Below, in pieces: positions 9,132 to 16,491 of a stretch of 64,000 nucleotides of DNA (position 1 is the stretch's first letter; each line of letters begins with the position of its first letter). Below the pieces are notes generated by a model, which was given only the letters and a program-made list of their open reading frames with translations, did not search any database and had not been told where the DNA came from. The translations under genes were made by a program, and so were the position numbers. Source of the stretch: Sediminicola sp963974715 (GTDB lineage Bacteria; Bacteroidota; Bacteroidia; Flavobacteriales; Flavobacteriaceae); NCBI GenBank assembly GCA_963974715.1, contig CAXBDK010000013.1, positions 1 to 64,000 of the forward strand, in the 5' to 3' direction.

Positions 9132-9455
9132 TTGGTCGGTTTATTTGGTCTTTTTCGGTCATATAGGAACACCCGTATATCAAGGTCTCATATGATTCAT
9201 ATGGCCTTATATCTAACTAAGAGGCATACTCTTTTTCAGTAAAATTCAGGGGGGAAATCTAAATGTAGTTCTTTTCTTTGACAAATGCCTACTTTTTGGG
9301 GTGGCTATGGGCAAGTCAGGATTTTAAAGAACGATTAAAATTAATTTTTAAAATAATCACAATAACTTTCAAAGTGGCACCATCACTTCGAAATAGCCAC
9401 CAAGTCATATTTATGTGGGCATCCGTCACATATCAGCGCCAGCGGGATGCTGTGC
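9132..9455. other. Intergenic region with IS-like remnant and direct-repeat copy
   Basis: No convincing gene is seen. Around 9373-9440 the sequence (GTGGCACCATCACTTCGAA and following bases) looks like the end of an insertion sequence, possibly IS21-like, but no transposase remains. It includes the second copy (9400-9423) of the direct repeat found at 7221-7244. Confidence 0.35.
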
Positions 9456-11825
9456 TTATTCCGTTCCAATTTCAACACCTATACTCAATAATAATGCTTC
9501 ATACTGTTCGCTATCCTTTTCATTTATTTTGTCCAATATAAAAGTTGCAGTTTTTTTCATTTCAGGTATATCAATTGGCATCATACTCCGTTCAAACAAT
9601 CCCTCTAAATGTGAAAATTCATTAATAACTCTATCTGTCATTGTTGAGGGTTGACTGTTTTCACCAAAAAACCTTTTTAATTTGTCATCTTTTTCAATTG
9701 CATTTGGATATTTATAATACAGAAAAGCTTCTAAAAACTTCCTTGTATTGTTACCGAAATTATAAAATAAGCTATGGTGATTTTCATCATCTTCGTCTAC
9801 TTTCGAGCACAAATAAATTTGATGAAAAAGAAAATTGAACTCGGTTACATAGTCTTTTAAATATCTCGGCATTACTTTAATTTTGCTCTTTTCCTTGTCT
9901 CTTGAAATCAAGAAGTAACCGCATTCATTTTTATTTAAAGCACTTGGTAGCCGTTTTAAATATTTTAGGAAATCAAGGTTATGAGTAGATATGAATATTT
10001 GTTCAAATTCTTGTTTGATAAAAATCTCCGCGTTGATAAGGCTATAAACAAAAAATATATGATTGCTGTCTAAACTTGAAATAGGGTCGTCAATCCAAAT
10101 AATCGGTTTGCTGCTTTTGGTTTCAATGTCTTCAAGTTTAGCCATAAAATAACAGAATGCAATTAAGCTACATTCGCCTTCACTCAAATGATGAGCTTTC
10201 TTTCCATTTCTAACAATTTCAAATCTAATTTTTTTATCAGTTTCTTCCAATGCTTCCAATTTAAGAAAGTCGTGACCGAAGAAATTGTTCAAGTATTCAT
10301 TGACTTTTAAGGCTCCTTTCTCTTCATCTTTCATCAAACGCTCTTTATCTGCAATCATTGAAAGTTGCATTTGAATTTTTTGCTCAATTTCCTTTTGCTT
10401 TTGATTTTCAGAATTCGAAATACTTTTTAAATTTTGGATTTTCTCAATTTCAGTTGAGTATTGGATTGTTTTCACAAAATCACTTATCTCTCGTAATCGT
10501 AATAATCTTTTTGCCTCGGCTTGTTCGCTGTCTAACGAATTATTGTAATCGTTTGTTTGAGTTCTAAAATTCTCGAATGCTAACCAGCAAACTTCCAATT
10601 CCCTATTTTTATCTGTTATCTCCATATAATTTTTAGGATTGAGCAAGTCCTCTTTACGTGTTTGAAGTATGCCTTTTGTTCGAATTAATTCGGATTTTAT
10701 ATTGTCAATTACAAGTTGTCGTTGCAATATCAAACTATCTAAATCTTCGTGAAACTTTGAATAAAATAGATTTTTATTTATTTGTAATAGTTTATCAATA
10801 TTATTAATTGATATCTCAAATTCAGAAACCAAAGCATCGATATCGTTTTCTAATTTCTCTGATTCTTCATCAAAATGGCTTTCGAGTTGTCGCCAACGTT
10901 CTTCGGAAATTTCGTTACCACAAAATGAACAATTGTCAAGTTTTTTTTTGTGAATTAACTTTCCTTCTTTGGCCCATTTGTTAATAATAGCATCTTTTAA
11001 AAGCAGTTCAATCTTGTTTGAACTAGTAATTGACTTTGTCACGAGTTTTCTCGCTTTTGAATTAAAATTATCGAAATCAATATTTGGTTTAGATATTGGG
11101 TCAACATCTAAATTTACTCTTTCTTTAAGTAAAGAAAGTTTAAGTATAATTTCAGTATCTGTTAAAGGTTCAAATGAGGGTTCCAATACCGTACCAATAT
11201 CGCTTTGTAGCTTATTAATATTGTAGTTTTGGTCTCCATACTTTTCAGATTTATATTTTATTCCGTCTGGATTATTAGTAGCCTTAAAACTCAATTGTGC
11301 GTTTAAGGTATTATTTTGAGTTTGGTAAGCTTGGAATGCAGTATTTGCTATTGATGTTGCATTCTTTAATTCAAGATAATATCCACTCTGACTATCTTCC
11401 CCATTGTTTCCTAATTCATTTTTTAATGTTTTGATGTCTGTTTCAATTGTTGTATTTCCTCCAATTATTGCAAAAGGTGTAATACTTTCATCTGAATTGG
11501 TAATAAAACGCAAGTTGTCCTTTACAAAGTCTTCATTGAAAACTCGTATTTTTTTTCCGTGAGTTGCTAAATTACTTTGTGTAGCATCAGCGACGTCTTT
11601 AACGCTGACTTCGAATTGTGGATTTTCATATTTGTCAGAAATGTAGCCTGTTTCTAAAGCTCTAATAATTCTAGATAGAGTTGTTTTTCCAGAATAATTA
11701 CGTCCATATAAAATATTGATATTTTTAAATAAAACCACATTATTTCCTTTGTCTCGAATGGTTGCATCCCAATTGAAATTTTGAAAAACGGCAAGATTAT
11801 TTATGGTTTTAAATTTTGTAATCAT
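9456..11825 (-). CDS. AAA_13-family ABC-type ATPase, PrrC/RloC-like candidate anticodon nuclease
   Basis: This 789-aa protein has an SMC/ABC-like ATPase split by a coiled-coil insertion. Walker A is GRNYSGKTT (41-49), the signature is LSEGE (about 548-552), Walker B is PIIWIDDP (574-581) and the switch His is in STHN. A CxxC (Cys299, Cys302) in the insertion resembles the zinc hook of RloC. After the ATPase, Arg695-x3-Glu699 (RKFLE) and His739 (NEFSH) match the spacing of the RxxxE...H triad known for PrrC/RloC tRNA anticodon nucleases. Such enzymes cut tRNA when phage infection or DNA damage is sensed. The triad assignment is my reading and needs alignment; a plain AAA_13 ATPase without nuclease activity is the alternative. 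Confidence 0.75.
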   Translation of the reverse strand: MITKFKTINNLAVFQNFNWDATIRDKGNNVVLFKNINILYGRNYSGKTTLSRIIRALETGYISDKYENPQFEVSVKDVADATQSNLATHGKKIRVFNEDFVKDNLRFITNSDESITPFAIIGGNTTIETDIKTLKNELGNNGEDSQSGYYLELKNATSIANTAFQAYQTQNNTLNAQLSFKATNNPDGIKYKSEKYGDQNYNINKLQSDIGTVLEPSFEPLTDTEIILKLSLLKERVNLDVDPISKPNIDFDNFNSKARKLVTKSITSSNKIELLLKDAIINKWAKEGKLIHKKKLDNCSFCGNEISEERWRQLESHFDEESEKLENDIDALVSEFEISINNIDKLLQINKNLFYSKFHEDLDSLILQRQLVIDNIKSELIRTKGILQTRKEDLLNPKNYMEITDKNRELEVCWLAFENFRTQTNDYNNSLDSEQAEAKRLLRLREISDFVKTIQYSTEIEKIQNLKSISNSENQKQKEIEQKIQMQLSMIADKERLMKDEEKGALKVNEYLNNFFGHDFLKLEALEETDKKIRFEIVRNGKKAHHLSEGECSLIAFCYFMAKLEDIETKSSKPIIWIDDPISSLDSNHIFFVYSLINAEIFIKQEFEQIFISTHNLDFLKYLKRLPSALNKNECGYFLISRDKEKSKIKVMPRYLKDYVTEFNFLFHQIYLCSKVDEDDENHHSLFYNFGNNTRKFLEAFLYYKYPNAIEKDDKLKRFFGENSQPSTMTDRVINEFSHLEGLFERSMMPIDIPEMKKTATFILDKINEKDSEQYEALLLSIGVEIGTE

Positions 11826-12055
11826 ATTTTAATTGTCAAGTCAATACGCTTATTGTCTATTTGGTGGTCGCCCAAGCTTTACCGCTAACGTCTCGGCTAT
11901 CGTAAGTAGGGCAGGCATGGAAAATTTCCGTTTCTGACTGCGCGCATAGCCAAAACTTTTTATTTTGTTTTTATCTTTTTCATTTAAGGGCCAAATCGAA
12001 ACGATTTGTGGACTTGGCAAACACTTCCAAGCCAATTGATACAGCACTTACCACT

Positions 12056-12799
12056 CTATTTACTATAACCATTGTTGGGTGCAGTATTTATTAGCTGTTC
12101 AACTGCAAAAGCTGCGTGATGAATTGCCTCTTCCGCCTCTCCCTTTTTCAATTCCTGACCGTGCACGGCTCGGTTACTTACGTGAATAGGGTATCTGAGA
12201 TTACTGGCAACTTCCTCAGAAATTAAATCATTGCGAAGCAGAATTTCTATAAGCTTGGTTACAGAATGAACTTTTTCAATTGGTAATCCATTTTTAAGTC
12301 CAATATTTTTTAAAAGAATTTCAATATATCGTCTTAGTCTCGCAAGTGCATTCCAAGGTTCTCCTAGATATAGTTCCGAAATGATTTTATCAAACTCTTC
12401 CCCAACTTTACCCGTATAAGGAAAATCTTTTATCATTTCTTTACGGTCATAACCCATCTCGAATTTATCTTGGTCTTCCTTTTCCGATTCAATTTCATCT
12501 TCAGTACCTACAAATTTTGTTAGTCGTCCGATAAGATAGTCGATTTTTTCCGTCAATTTTTTATTATCTACATAATCTGATATTGTTAGCTTTCCAATAT
12601 CATCATCTAAATATTTGCCTAACGCAAGTATATCCGATGATTCCAGAATTTCTTCTAATTCTATTTTCTTTAACTCTTTAAGTAAATTCTTTTGCTGAAT
12701 TGAATTAATTGTTATGGAAATTACTGTTGCAATTAACGAAATAACCCCCAGTAGAATTGATAAAAGTGAGATGTAGTTTTCTAAATTATCGTTCATCAT
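12056..12799 (-). CDS. Membrane-anchored DUF4145/HEPN-like protein
   Basis: This 247-aa protein has one N-terminal membrane helix (about residues 8-30), a charged helical linker, and a C-terminal helical domain (about 135-235) resembling DUF4145, a HEPN-related fold. The domain ends with the conserved-looking patch SNRAVHG. The strict HEPN RNase motif Rx4-6H is not evident, so RNase activity is doubtful. Its start overlaps the stop of the upstream gene by one base (TAATG), which implies translational coupling and a shared job at the membrane. The 230 bases downstream hold no gene I can support. Confidence 0.6.
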   Translation of the reverse strand: MMNDNLENYISLLSILLGVISLIATVISITINSIQQKNLLKELKKIELEEILESSDILALGKYLDDDIGKLTISDYVDNKKLTEKIDYLIGRLTKFVGTEDEIESEKEDQDKFEMGYDRKEMIKDFPYTGKVGEEFDKIISELYLGEPWNALARLRRYIEILLKNIGLKNGLPIEKVHSVTKLIEILLRNDLISEEVASNLRYPIHVSNRAVHGQELKKGEAEEAIHHAAFAVEQLINTAPNNGYSK

Positions 12800-13203
12800 T
12801 ATTCGTTATTTATAGCAGAACGATATAAAGTTAAAAACGGGGTTATACGTTTAAATCGGTTTAACAAACCAATGGATGCTATATATTTTTTGCCAAGCCT
12901 TCGAACTCTGTTCAATTCGTAAAATCCGTATGTCATCGTTAACAAAGAAAAACCTAGAGGATATAACATTGTATCATACTCAATCTTCAATTCACTTTTT
13001 AAAAAAGCAATAGCAAGAGTTACAATAAGCGAAATTGCAATACTAATTGTTCCTTTTATAATCATCAATTTTCTTTCGTGATGCCATTCATACACTTTTT
13101 TTAATTCAGCTTCAGGGTTGCCAACTTCCTGCGTAGCCAAGTCAATTATATCTCTAATATTAATGTCTTTCATAAGTTCTCTAATATTGCACTCAACACC
13201 CAT
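12799..13203 (-). CDS. Small protein with two predicted membrane helices
   Basis: This 134-aa protein has two hydrophobic segments (about 49-68 and 80-97), joined by a short loop, with charged ends. I recognise no family. The start is uncertain: Met11 (13173) gives the more usual charged N-terminus. It overlaps the downstream DUF4145-like gene by one base, so the two are probably made together and may form a membrane sensor or effector pair in this accessory region. Confidence 0.55.
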   Translation of the reverse strand: MGVECNIRELMKDINIRDIIDLATQEVGNPEAELKKVYEWHHERKLMIIKGTISIAISLIVTLAIAFLKSELKIEYDTMLYPLGFSLLTMTYGFYELNRVRRLGKKYIASIGLLNRFKRITPFLTLYRSAINNE

Positions 13204-13413
13204 ATACCCTCAACAAATGCCCTTTTATGGCGTCTATTTTTAATGTAGGCGTTAGGGTTACTTTTCTTATTAAAGTTCTGGGGGAAGTCTAAAAATAGTC
13301 TTTTTACTATTACAATTTTTACGGATTTCCGTAAAAAATCTAAAAAAACTCCCAAGCCCCCATCTTACCCAAATTTTTCCTAACAAAAGGATTGGATGTC
13401 TACCTCTATCCCA

Positions 13414-13440
13414 CAAAAAAAGGCTGCCGTTTGGCAACCT
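13414..13440 (-). terminator. Intrinsic terminator of the XRE regulator gene
   Basis: Read on the minus strand, AGGTTGCC-AAAC-GGCAGCCT forms an 8-position stem with one mismatch, followed by seven T residues. It lies 28 bases after the XRE gene stop. Confidence 0.8.
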
Positions 13441-13468
13441 TTTAAATTCTATAAATAAATTTTGGAAC

Positions 13469-13867
13469 TTACTTCTTTTCCAGCAGCTTCATGATCTTTT
13501 CGTTCATGGCTATCTGTGTTTCTATCAATTTTGTGATCAGTTCCGTTTGCTTTTCATCAGCGGTCTGATATGTATAATTACTATGAATCATTCCCAATAC
13601 AGCATTTGGAGAATTGTTTCCACTATCAATAATGTTATTGGGAGGGACGGCAAGCAACATTAATGGATCCACTTTCAATACATCGGCTGTCTTTTGGACA
13701 AAGTCCACCGTGATCTGGGTCTCGCCCCTTTCATATTTAAGGTAGGTCTGTTCCTTCATTTCCAACTGTTCCGCAATATCAAAGGCCTTTAGCCCACGTA
13801 CCTTGCGGTACATGGATATGTTGCGCCCGATAGCCTTGTTCTCCAATACGGTAAATTCCTGTTCCAT
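13469..13867 (-). CDS. XRE-family helix-turn-helix regulator
   Basis: This 132-aa protein has an N-terminal Cro/CI-type HTH (about residues 13-70; GRNISMYRKVRG...FDIAEQLEMKEQTYLKYERGE). A ~60-residue tail has a short coiled-coil-like end rich in Lys and Glu. It is transcribed away from the sigma/dCas12f operon, with 141 bases between the start codons, and has its own terminator. Divergent placement makes it a candidate regulator of that operon, of itself, or of both. No sensor domain is visible. Confidence 0.82.
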   Translation of the reverse strand: MEQEFTVLENKAIGRNISMYRKVRGLKAFDIAEQLEMKEQTYLKYERGETQITVDFVQKTADVLKVDPLMLLAVPPNNIIDSGNNSPNAVLGMIHSNYTYQTADEKQTELITKLIETQIAMNEKIMKLLEKK

Positions 13868-13967
13868 AACAAATTATATAATTAAAACCTACAAATCCTA
13901 TATGTGGCACCTATACCCAAAAGTTGCCGCCACAAAAGAAATTGGGGACCTTGCCCTACCAAATATA

Positions 13968-13998
13968 CAAAGATAAAATTATAGAACGGTTTCGGCAA
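13968..13998 (-). promoter_or_regulatory. Candidate Bacteroidota-type promoter for the XRE gene
   Basis: On the minus strand TATCTTTG (13975 to 13968) matches the Bacteroidota -7 consensus TAnnTTTG, and a TTG lies 20 bases upstream (13998 to 13996). It would give an mRNA leader of about 100 bases. The match is short and only suggestive. Confidence 0.3.
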
Positions 13999-14008
13999 TG
14001 GCCAATAA

Positions 14009-14371
14009 ATGGAATACATGCCATTGCCCGGTGGAACCCTACAGCATAAAAATACGGAAATGCACATAGAGGACATACAGGAACTGTTGGACGGGCATGA
14101 GCCCATAGCCATAGTAAGGTACCTTGAAAGGCCCATCTTCTCCGAAACGGATACGGTGGCCCGATATGTACTGCTCCGCATGGAGCATGGGGATATCCAT
14201 GAAGTGCCCGTGCCCCCGGTCCTGATGCCCTTTTTGATGCGCAGGCTGAGCGATTTTGAGCAGGTGTTCCGCCAGTCCGACGGGAATGTCTGGGAGCGAT
14301 GCGGCTTTCGGGAAAAGGTACGGGCAGGGGTGCCACGGCCAAAGATCAGAAAGTTTATAGATGAAGAATAA
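14009..14371 (+). CDS. Unknown 120-aa protein, first gene of the sigma/dCas12f operon
   Basis: I do not recognise a family. The protein is acidic to neutral, without membrane segments or a signal peptide, and has the same GC-rich codon use as the following two genes. It overlaps the sigma-factor start by 11 bases, so it is almost certainly co-translated with it. An alternative start is Met4 (14018). Position suggests a regulator (for example an anti-sigma-like partner) or accessory subunit of the sigma/dCas12f complex, but no sequence feature shows this. Confidence 0.5.
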   Translation: MEYMPLPGGTLQHKNTEMHIEDIQELLDGHEPIAIVRYLERPIFSETDTVARYVLLRMEHGDIHEVPVPPVLMPFLMRRLSDFEQVFRQSDGNVWERCGFREKVRAGVPRPKIRKFIDEE

Positions 14372-15173
14372 AACATATGATATGGAACGCCAAGATCCCC
14401 AAACACGCCATTTAGAACTTTTAAAACAAGGCCATGTTTCCGCCCTTTCGGAAATCTATGCCAAATACCATAGGCATATCCATTGGATCGGGATGGGCCT
14501 GATCAGGGACCCTTTTGTAGTGGAGACGCTTGTACAGGATACCTTTTTAAGATTATGGGCCAACAGGGAACGTATGGAGGAACCCAAGCACATCTTCAAT
14601 TTCCTGCGGTTCGTGATGACCAGGGAATGCAATCGATTCTACAGCAGGCCCAGGAACAAGTTCTTAAGGAGCATGGGCTCGTTGGAGGCCTACGAAAACC
14701 ATGAAGACCGAATGGCGGGACATGACCCGTTACAGGACGCCGCGGACCTAAAGGCCCAAGAGCGGGAGCAGCGGGCCTTTGACCGGATCAAAAGGGTACT
14801 GCCCCTCCTGGACCCCGAAAAAAGGCACTTGATAGACCTCTGCCTGAAATACGGCTTCTGTTACGGTGCCATTGCCAAGGCCATGGGAAGCAGCGTGCCG
14901 GAAACCTTCCATGGGGTAAAGATGGCCATTGCGGATATCAAGTATATCATAGATCAGGGGCAGCTTTTACGGTCCAAAAAAAGGCCTGCTACGGTAATGA
15001 AGGTGCAGGGCGGCATGACGGAGCAGCAGGCTAGGGTACTGAAACTGCGGTGCGAGCACAAACATTCGTTCGCCTCCATTGCCAAAGAGCTGGACCTGTC
15101 CGAAAAGGAGGTGCACGGCCAATTTATGGCCGCCTACAAAGTGTTGCGGGAAAAACACCAAAGATCGGCCTAA
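14361..15173 (+). CDS. ECF-type sigma factor linked to dCas12f
   Basis: This 270-aa protein has a sigma-2 region (about 25-98), including the core-binding pattern LVQDTFLRLWANRE, and a sigma-4-like helix-turn-helix (about 140-195). A second sigma-4-like HTH follows (about 215-265; MTEQQARVLKLR...SIAKELDLSEKEVHG). Usual ECF factors are about 160-200 aa with one sigma-4, so the C-terminal extension is unusual. It overlaps the upstream 120-aa gene and ends one base before the dCas12f-like start. The tight coupling implies that the two proteins act together, with the sigma factor bringing RNA polymerase to sites chosen by the RNA-guided partner. Confidence 0.88.
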   Translation: MKNKTYDMERQDPQTRHLELLKQGHVSALSEIYAKYHRHIHWIGMGLIRDPFVVETLVQDTFLRLWANRERMEEPKHIFNFLRFVMTRECNRFYSRPRNKFLRSMGSLEAYENHEDRMAGHDPLQDAADLKAQEREQRAFDRIKRVLPLLDPEKRHLIDLCLKYGFCYGAIAKAMGSSVPETFHGVKMAIADIKYIIDQGQLLRSKKRPATVMKVQGGMTEQQARVLKLRCEHKHSFASIAKELDLSEKEVHGQFMAAYKVLREKHQRSA

Positions 15174-15174
15174 G

Positions 15175-16272
15175 ATGGAAAAAACTACCCTAAAACTGAC
15201 CCGAAAGATCCAACTGTTGGTGGACCTGCCCACCAAAGAGGAAAGGAAGGGGGCGCTGGACAAGCTGTACCAATGGCAGAACAGGTGCTTTAGGGCGGCC
15301 AACCTGATCGTTTCCCATCTGTACGTACAGGAAATGGTAAAGGAGTTCCTGTACCTCTCGGAGGGGGTACAGTACAAACTGGCGGACGAAAAAAAGGATG
15401 CGTCGGGCATCTTGCAGCGTTCCCGTATCAATACCACCTACAGGGTGGTATCGGACCGCTTTAAGGGGGAGATCCCCACCAATATACTGTCCAACCTGAA
15501 CAGGACCCTGCTGGCCTCCTTTACCAAGAACAGGCCGGGGTACTGGAAGGGGGAACGTTCGCTGAAGAACTTTAGGAGGGACATGGCCTTTCCCTTTGGG
15601 GCCGAGTGCCTTGGCGGACTGTCCTACAACGAGGAGAAACGGGCCTTTTGCTTCCGTCTGTTCCAGATCCCTTTCCGTACCTACTTGGGGAACGACCGTA
15701 CGGATAAACGGAGGCTCTTGGAGCGAGTGGTAAAAGGGGAGACCCGGCTGCGTACCTCCCATATCAAGTTACGGGACGGCAAGATCTTTTGGCTGCCGGT
15801 ATTCGAGATCGAACGGGAGGACCATGGCCTACGGCCGGAGGTGATAGCCGAGGCGTCCCTCTCCCTTGAATACCCCATTGTGGTAAGGGCGGGCAGCGCC
15901 AAGATGACCATAGGCACCAAGGAAGAGTTTTTGTACAGGAGATTGGCCATACAGTCCGCCCGCAAAAGGGCGCAGATCGGGGCCACCCATTCGAGGTCGG
16001 GCAAAGGGACGAAAAGAAAACTGAAGGCGGTGGACAGGTTCCACAAATTGGAAAGCAACTATGTGCACCACCGTATACATGTGTATAGCCGGAAGCTGAT
16101 CGATTTCTGTACCAAGCACGGGGCGGGGACCCTTGTTCTGTTGGACCAAGAGGACAAGATGGGGATCGCGAGGGAAGAGGAGTTCGTGCTGCGGAACTGG
16201 AGCTATTATGAGCTGATGGCCAAGATCAAGTACAAGGCGCAGAAAGCGGGCATAGAACTTATTGTGGATTGA
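15175..16272 (+). CDS. Nuclease-dead Cas12f/TnpB-like RNA-guided protein (dCas12f)
   Basis: This 365-aa protein starts at ATG 15175 after TAAG. Its N-terminus has the helical pattern LYQWQNRCFRAANLIVSHLY of compact Cas12f/TnpB proteins. The C-terminal third follows the RuvC layout: a strand region (233-247), a basic helix segment with GKGTKRKLKAVDRFHKLE (277-293), YVHHRIHVYSRKLIDF (296-311), strand TLVLLDQ (319-325), then WSYYELMAKIKYKAQKAGIEL. The RuvC-I Asp appears lost (PIVVRAG where VDxG is expected), the RuvC-II Glu is not in its usual LEDL context, and the chain stops where the zinc finger and RuvC-III Asp should follow. It should bind guide RNA and DNA without cutting. No transposase, Cas1/Cas2 or CRISPR array is near. 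The sigma partner points to RNA-guided transcription. Confidence 0.85.
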   Translation: MEKTTLKLTRKIQLLVDLPTKEERKGALDKLYQWQNRCFRAANLIVSHLYVQEMVKEFLYLSEGVQYKLADEKKDASGILQRSRINTTYRVVSDRFKGEIPTNILSNLNRTLLASFTKNRPGYWKGERSLKNFRRDMAFPFGAECLGGLSYNEEKRAFCFRLFQIPFRTYLGNDRTDKRRLLERVVKGETRLRTSHIKLRDGKIFWLPVFEIEREDHGLRPEVIAEASLSLEYPIVVRAGSAKMTIGTKEEFLYRRLAIQSARKRAQIGATHSRSGKGTKRKLKAVDRFHKLESNYVHHRIHVYSRKLIDFCTKHGAGTLVLLDQEDKMGIAREEEFVLRNWSYYELMAKIKYKAQKAGIELIVD

Positions 16273-16284
16273 CCGTATAATATA

Positions 16285-16375
16285 ATCGAGGGTGCTTGTA
16301 CACCCGTAAGGTGGGGCCAAGGCACCCACTAAATGCCAACGGCATATACAACGCGTGGGTTTTCTTATTTTTTTG
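16285..16375 (+). ncRNA. Candidate guide RNA of the dCas12f-sigma system
   Basis: The non-coding stretch just after dCas12f is rich in nested pairing. GGGTGC-TTG (16290-16298) pairs with CAA-G-GCACCC (16318-16327), enclosing CACC/GGTG. A second hairpin, ATGCC-AAC-GGCAT, spans 16333-16345. The sequence then reads ATACAAC, similar to the CAAC end of Cas12f repeats, and a T-rich segment begins at about 16353. By analogy with TnpB and Cas12f RNAs, the scaffold would end near 16352 and the guide follow it. ACCCAC/GTGGGT pairing with the T-run could instead make this a terminator. The boundaries and guide are inferred from structure only. Confidence 0.5.
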
Positions 16376-16411
16376 GTCAATTAAGGAATTAAGCAAAAAA
16401 AAAATTGGACC

Positions 16412-16491
16412 AGTCATCCTGCCTTGTTGGATAACGGCAAGATGTCCGGTTGTTAAACAACCGATTTTTGGCCCTGTACTCGGAACTCGTG
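16412..16491 (+). repeat. Copy 1 of an ~80-bp dispersed structured repeat
   Basis: This copy matches 31224-31306 in the same orientation. A 21-base identical block, a hairpin with compensatory change, and a 15-base identical block (TACTCGGAACTCGTG) are conserved. The hairpin here is CGGTTGT-TAA-ACAACCG (16447-16463), followed by TTTTT, which looks like an intrinsic terminator. Sequence on both sides of the repeat is unrelated between copies. It may be part of, or terminate, the guide-RNA transcript, or be an independent dispersed element. It is not coding as far as I can judge. Confidence 0.7.

Noticed and set aside
11826..12055. A possible attC-like or dispersed repeat (near CTAACGTCTCGGCTATCG) and a 65-aa minus-strand frame
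   Set aside because: I could not find a paired core site or recombination structure, and the frame has no domain, no upstream ribosome site and poor composition.
13204..13355. 61-aa minus-strand frame upstream of the two-helix membrane protein, and a GTTAGGG attC-like core
   Set aside because: The frame has no recognisable features, and the GTTRRRY pattern is not matched at the last base; no partner site is visible.
13882..14406. Long minus-strand reading frames opposite the 120-aa gene and sigma-factor start
   Set aside because: They are antisense frames of GC-rich coding sequence. The plus-strand genes overlap each other neatly and belong with the sigma/dCas12f operon.
15175..16272. Active TnpB of an IS605-type transposon
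   Set aside because: RuvC-I Asp, RuvC-III and zinc finger are missing, no TnpA or transposon ends are recognisable, and the gene is tightly coupled to a sigma factor.
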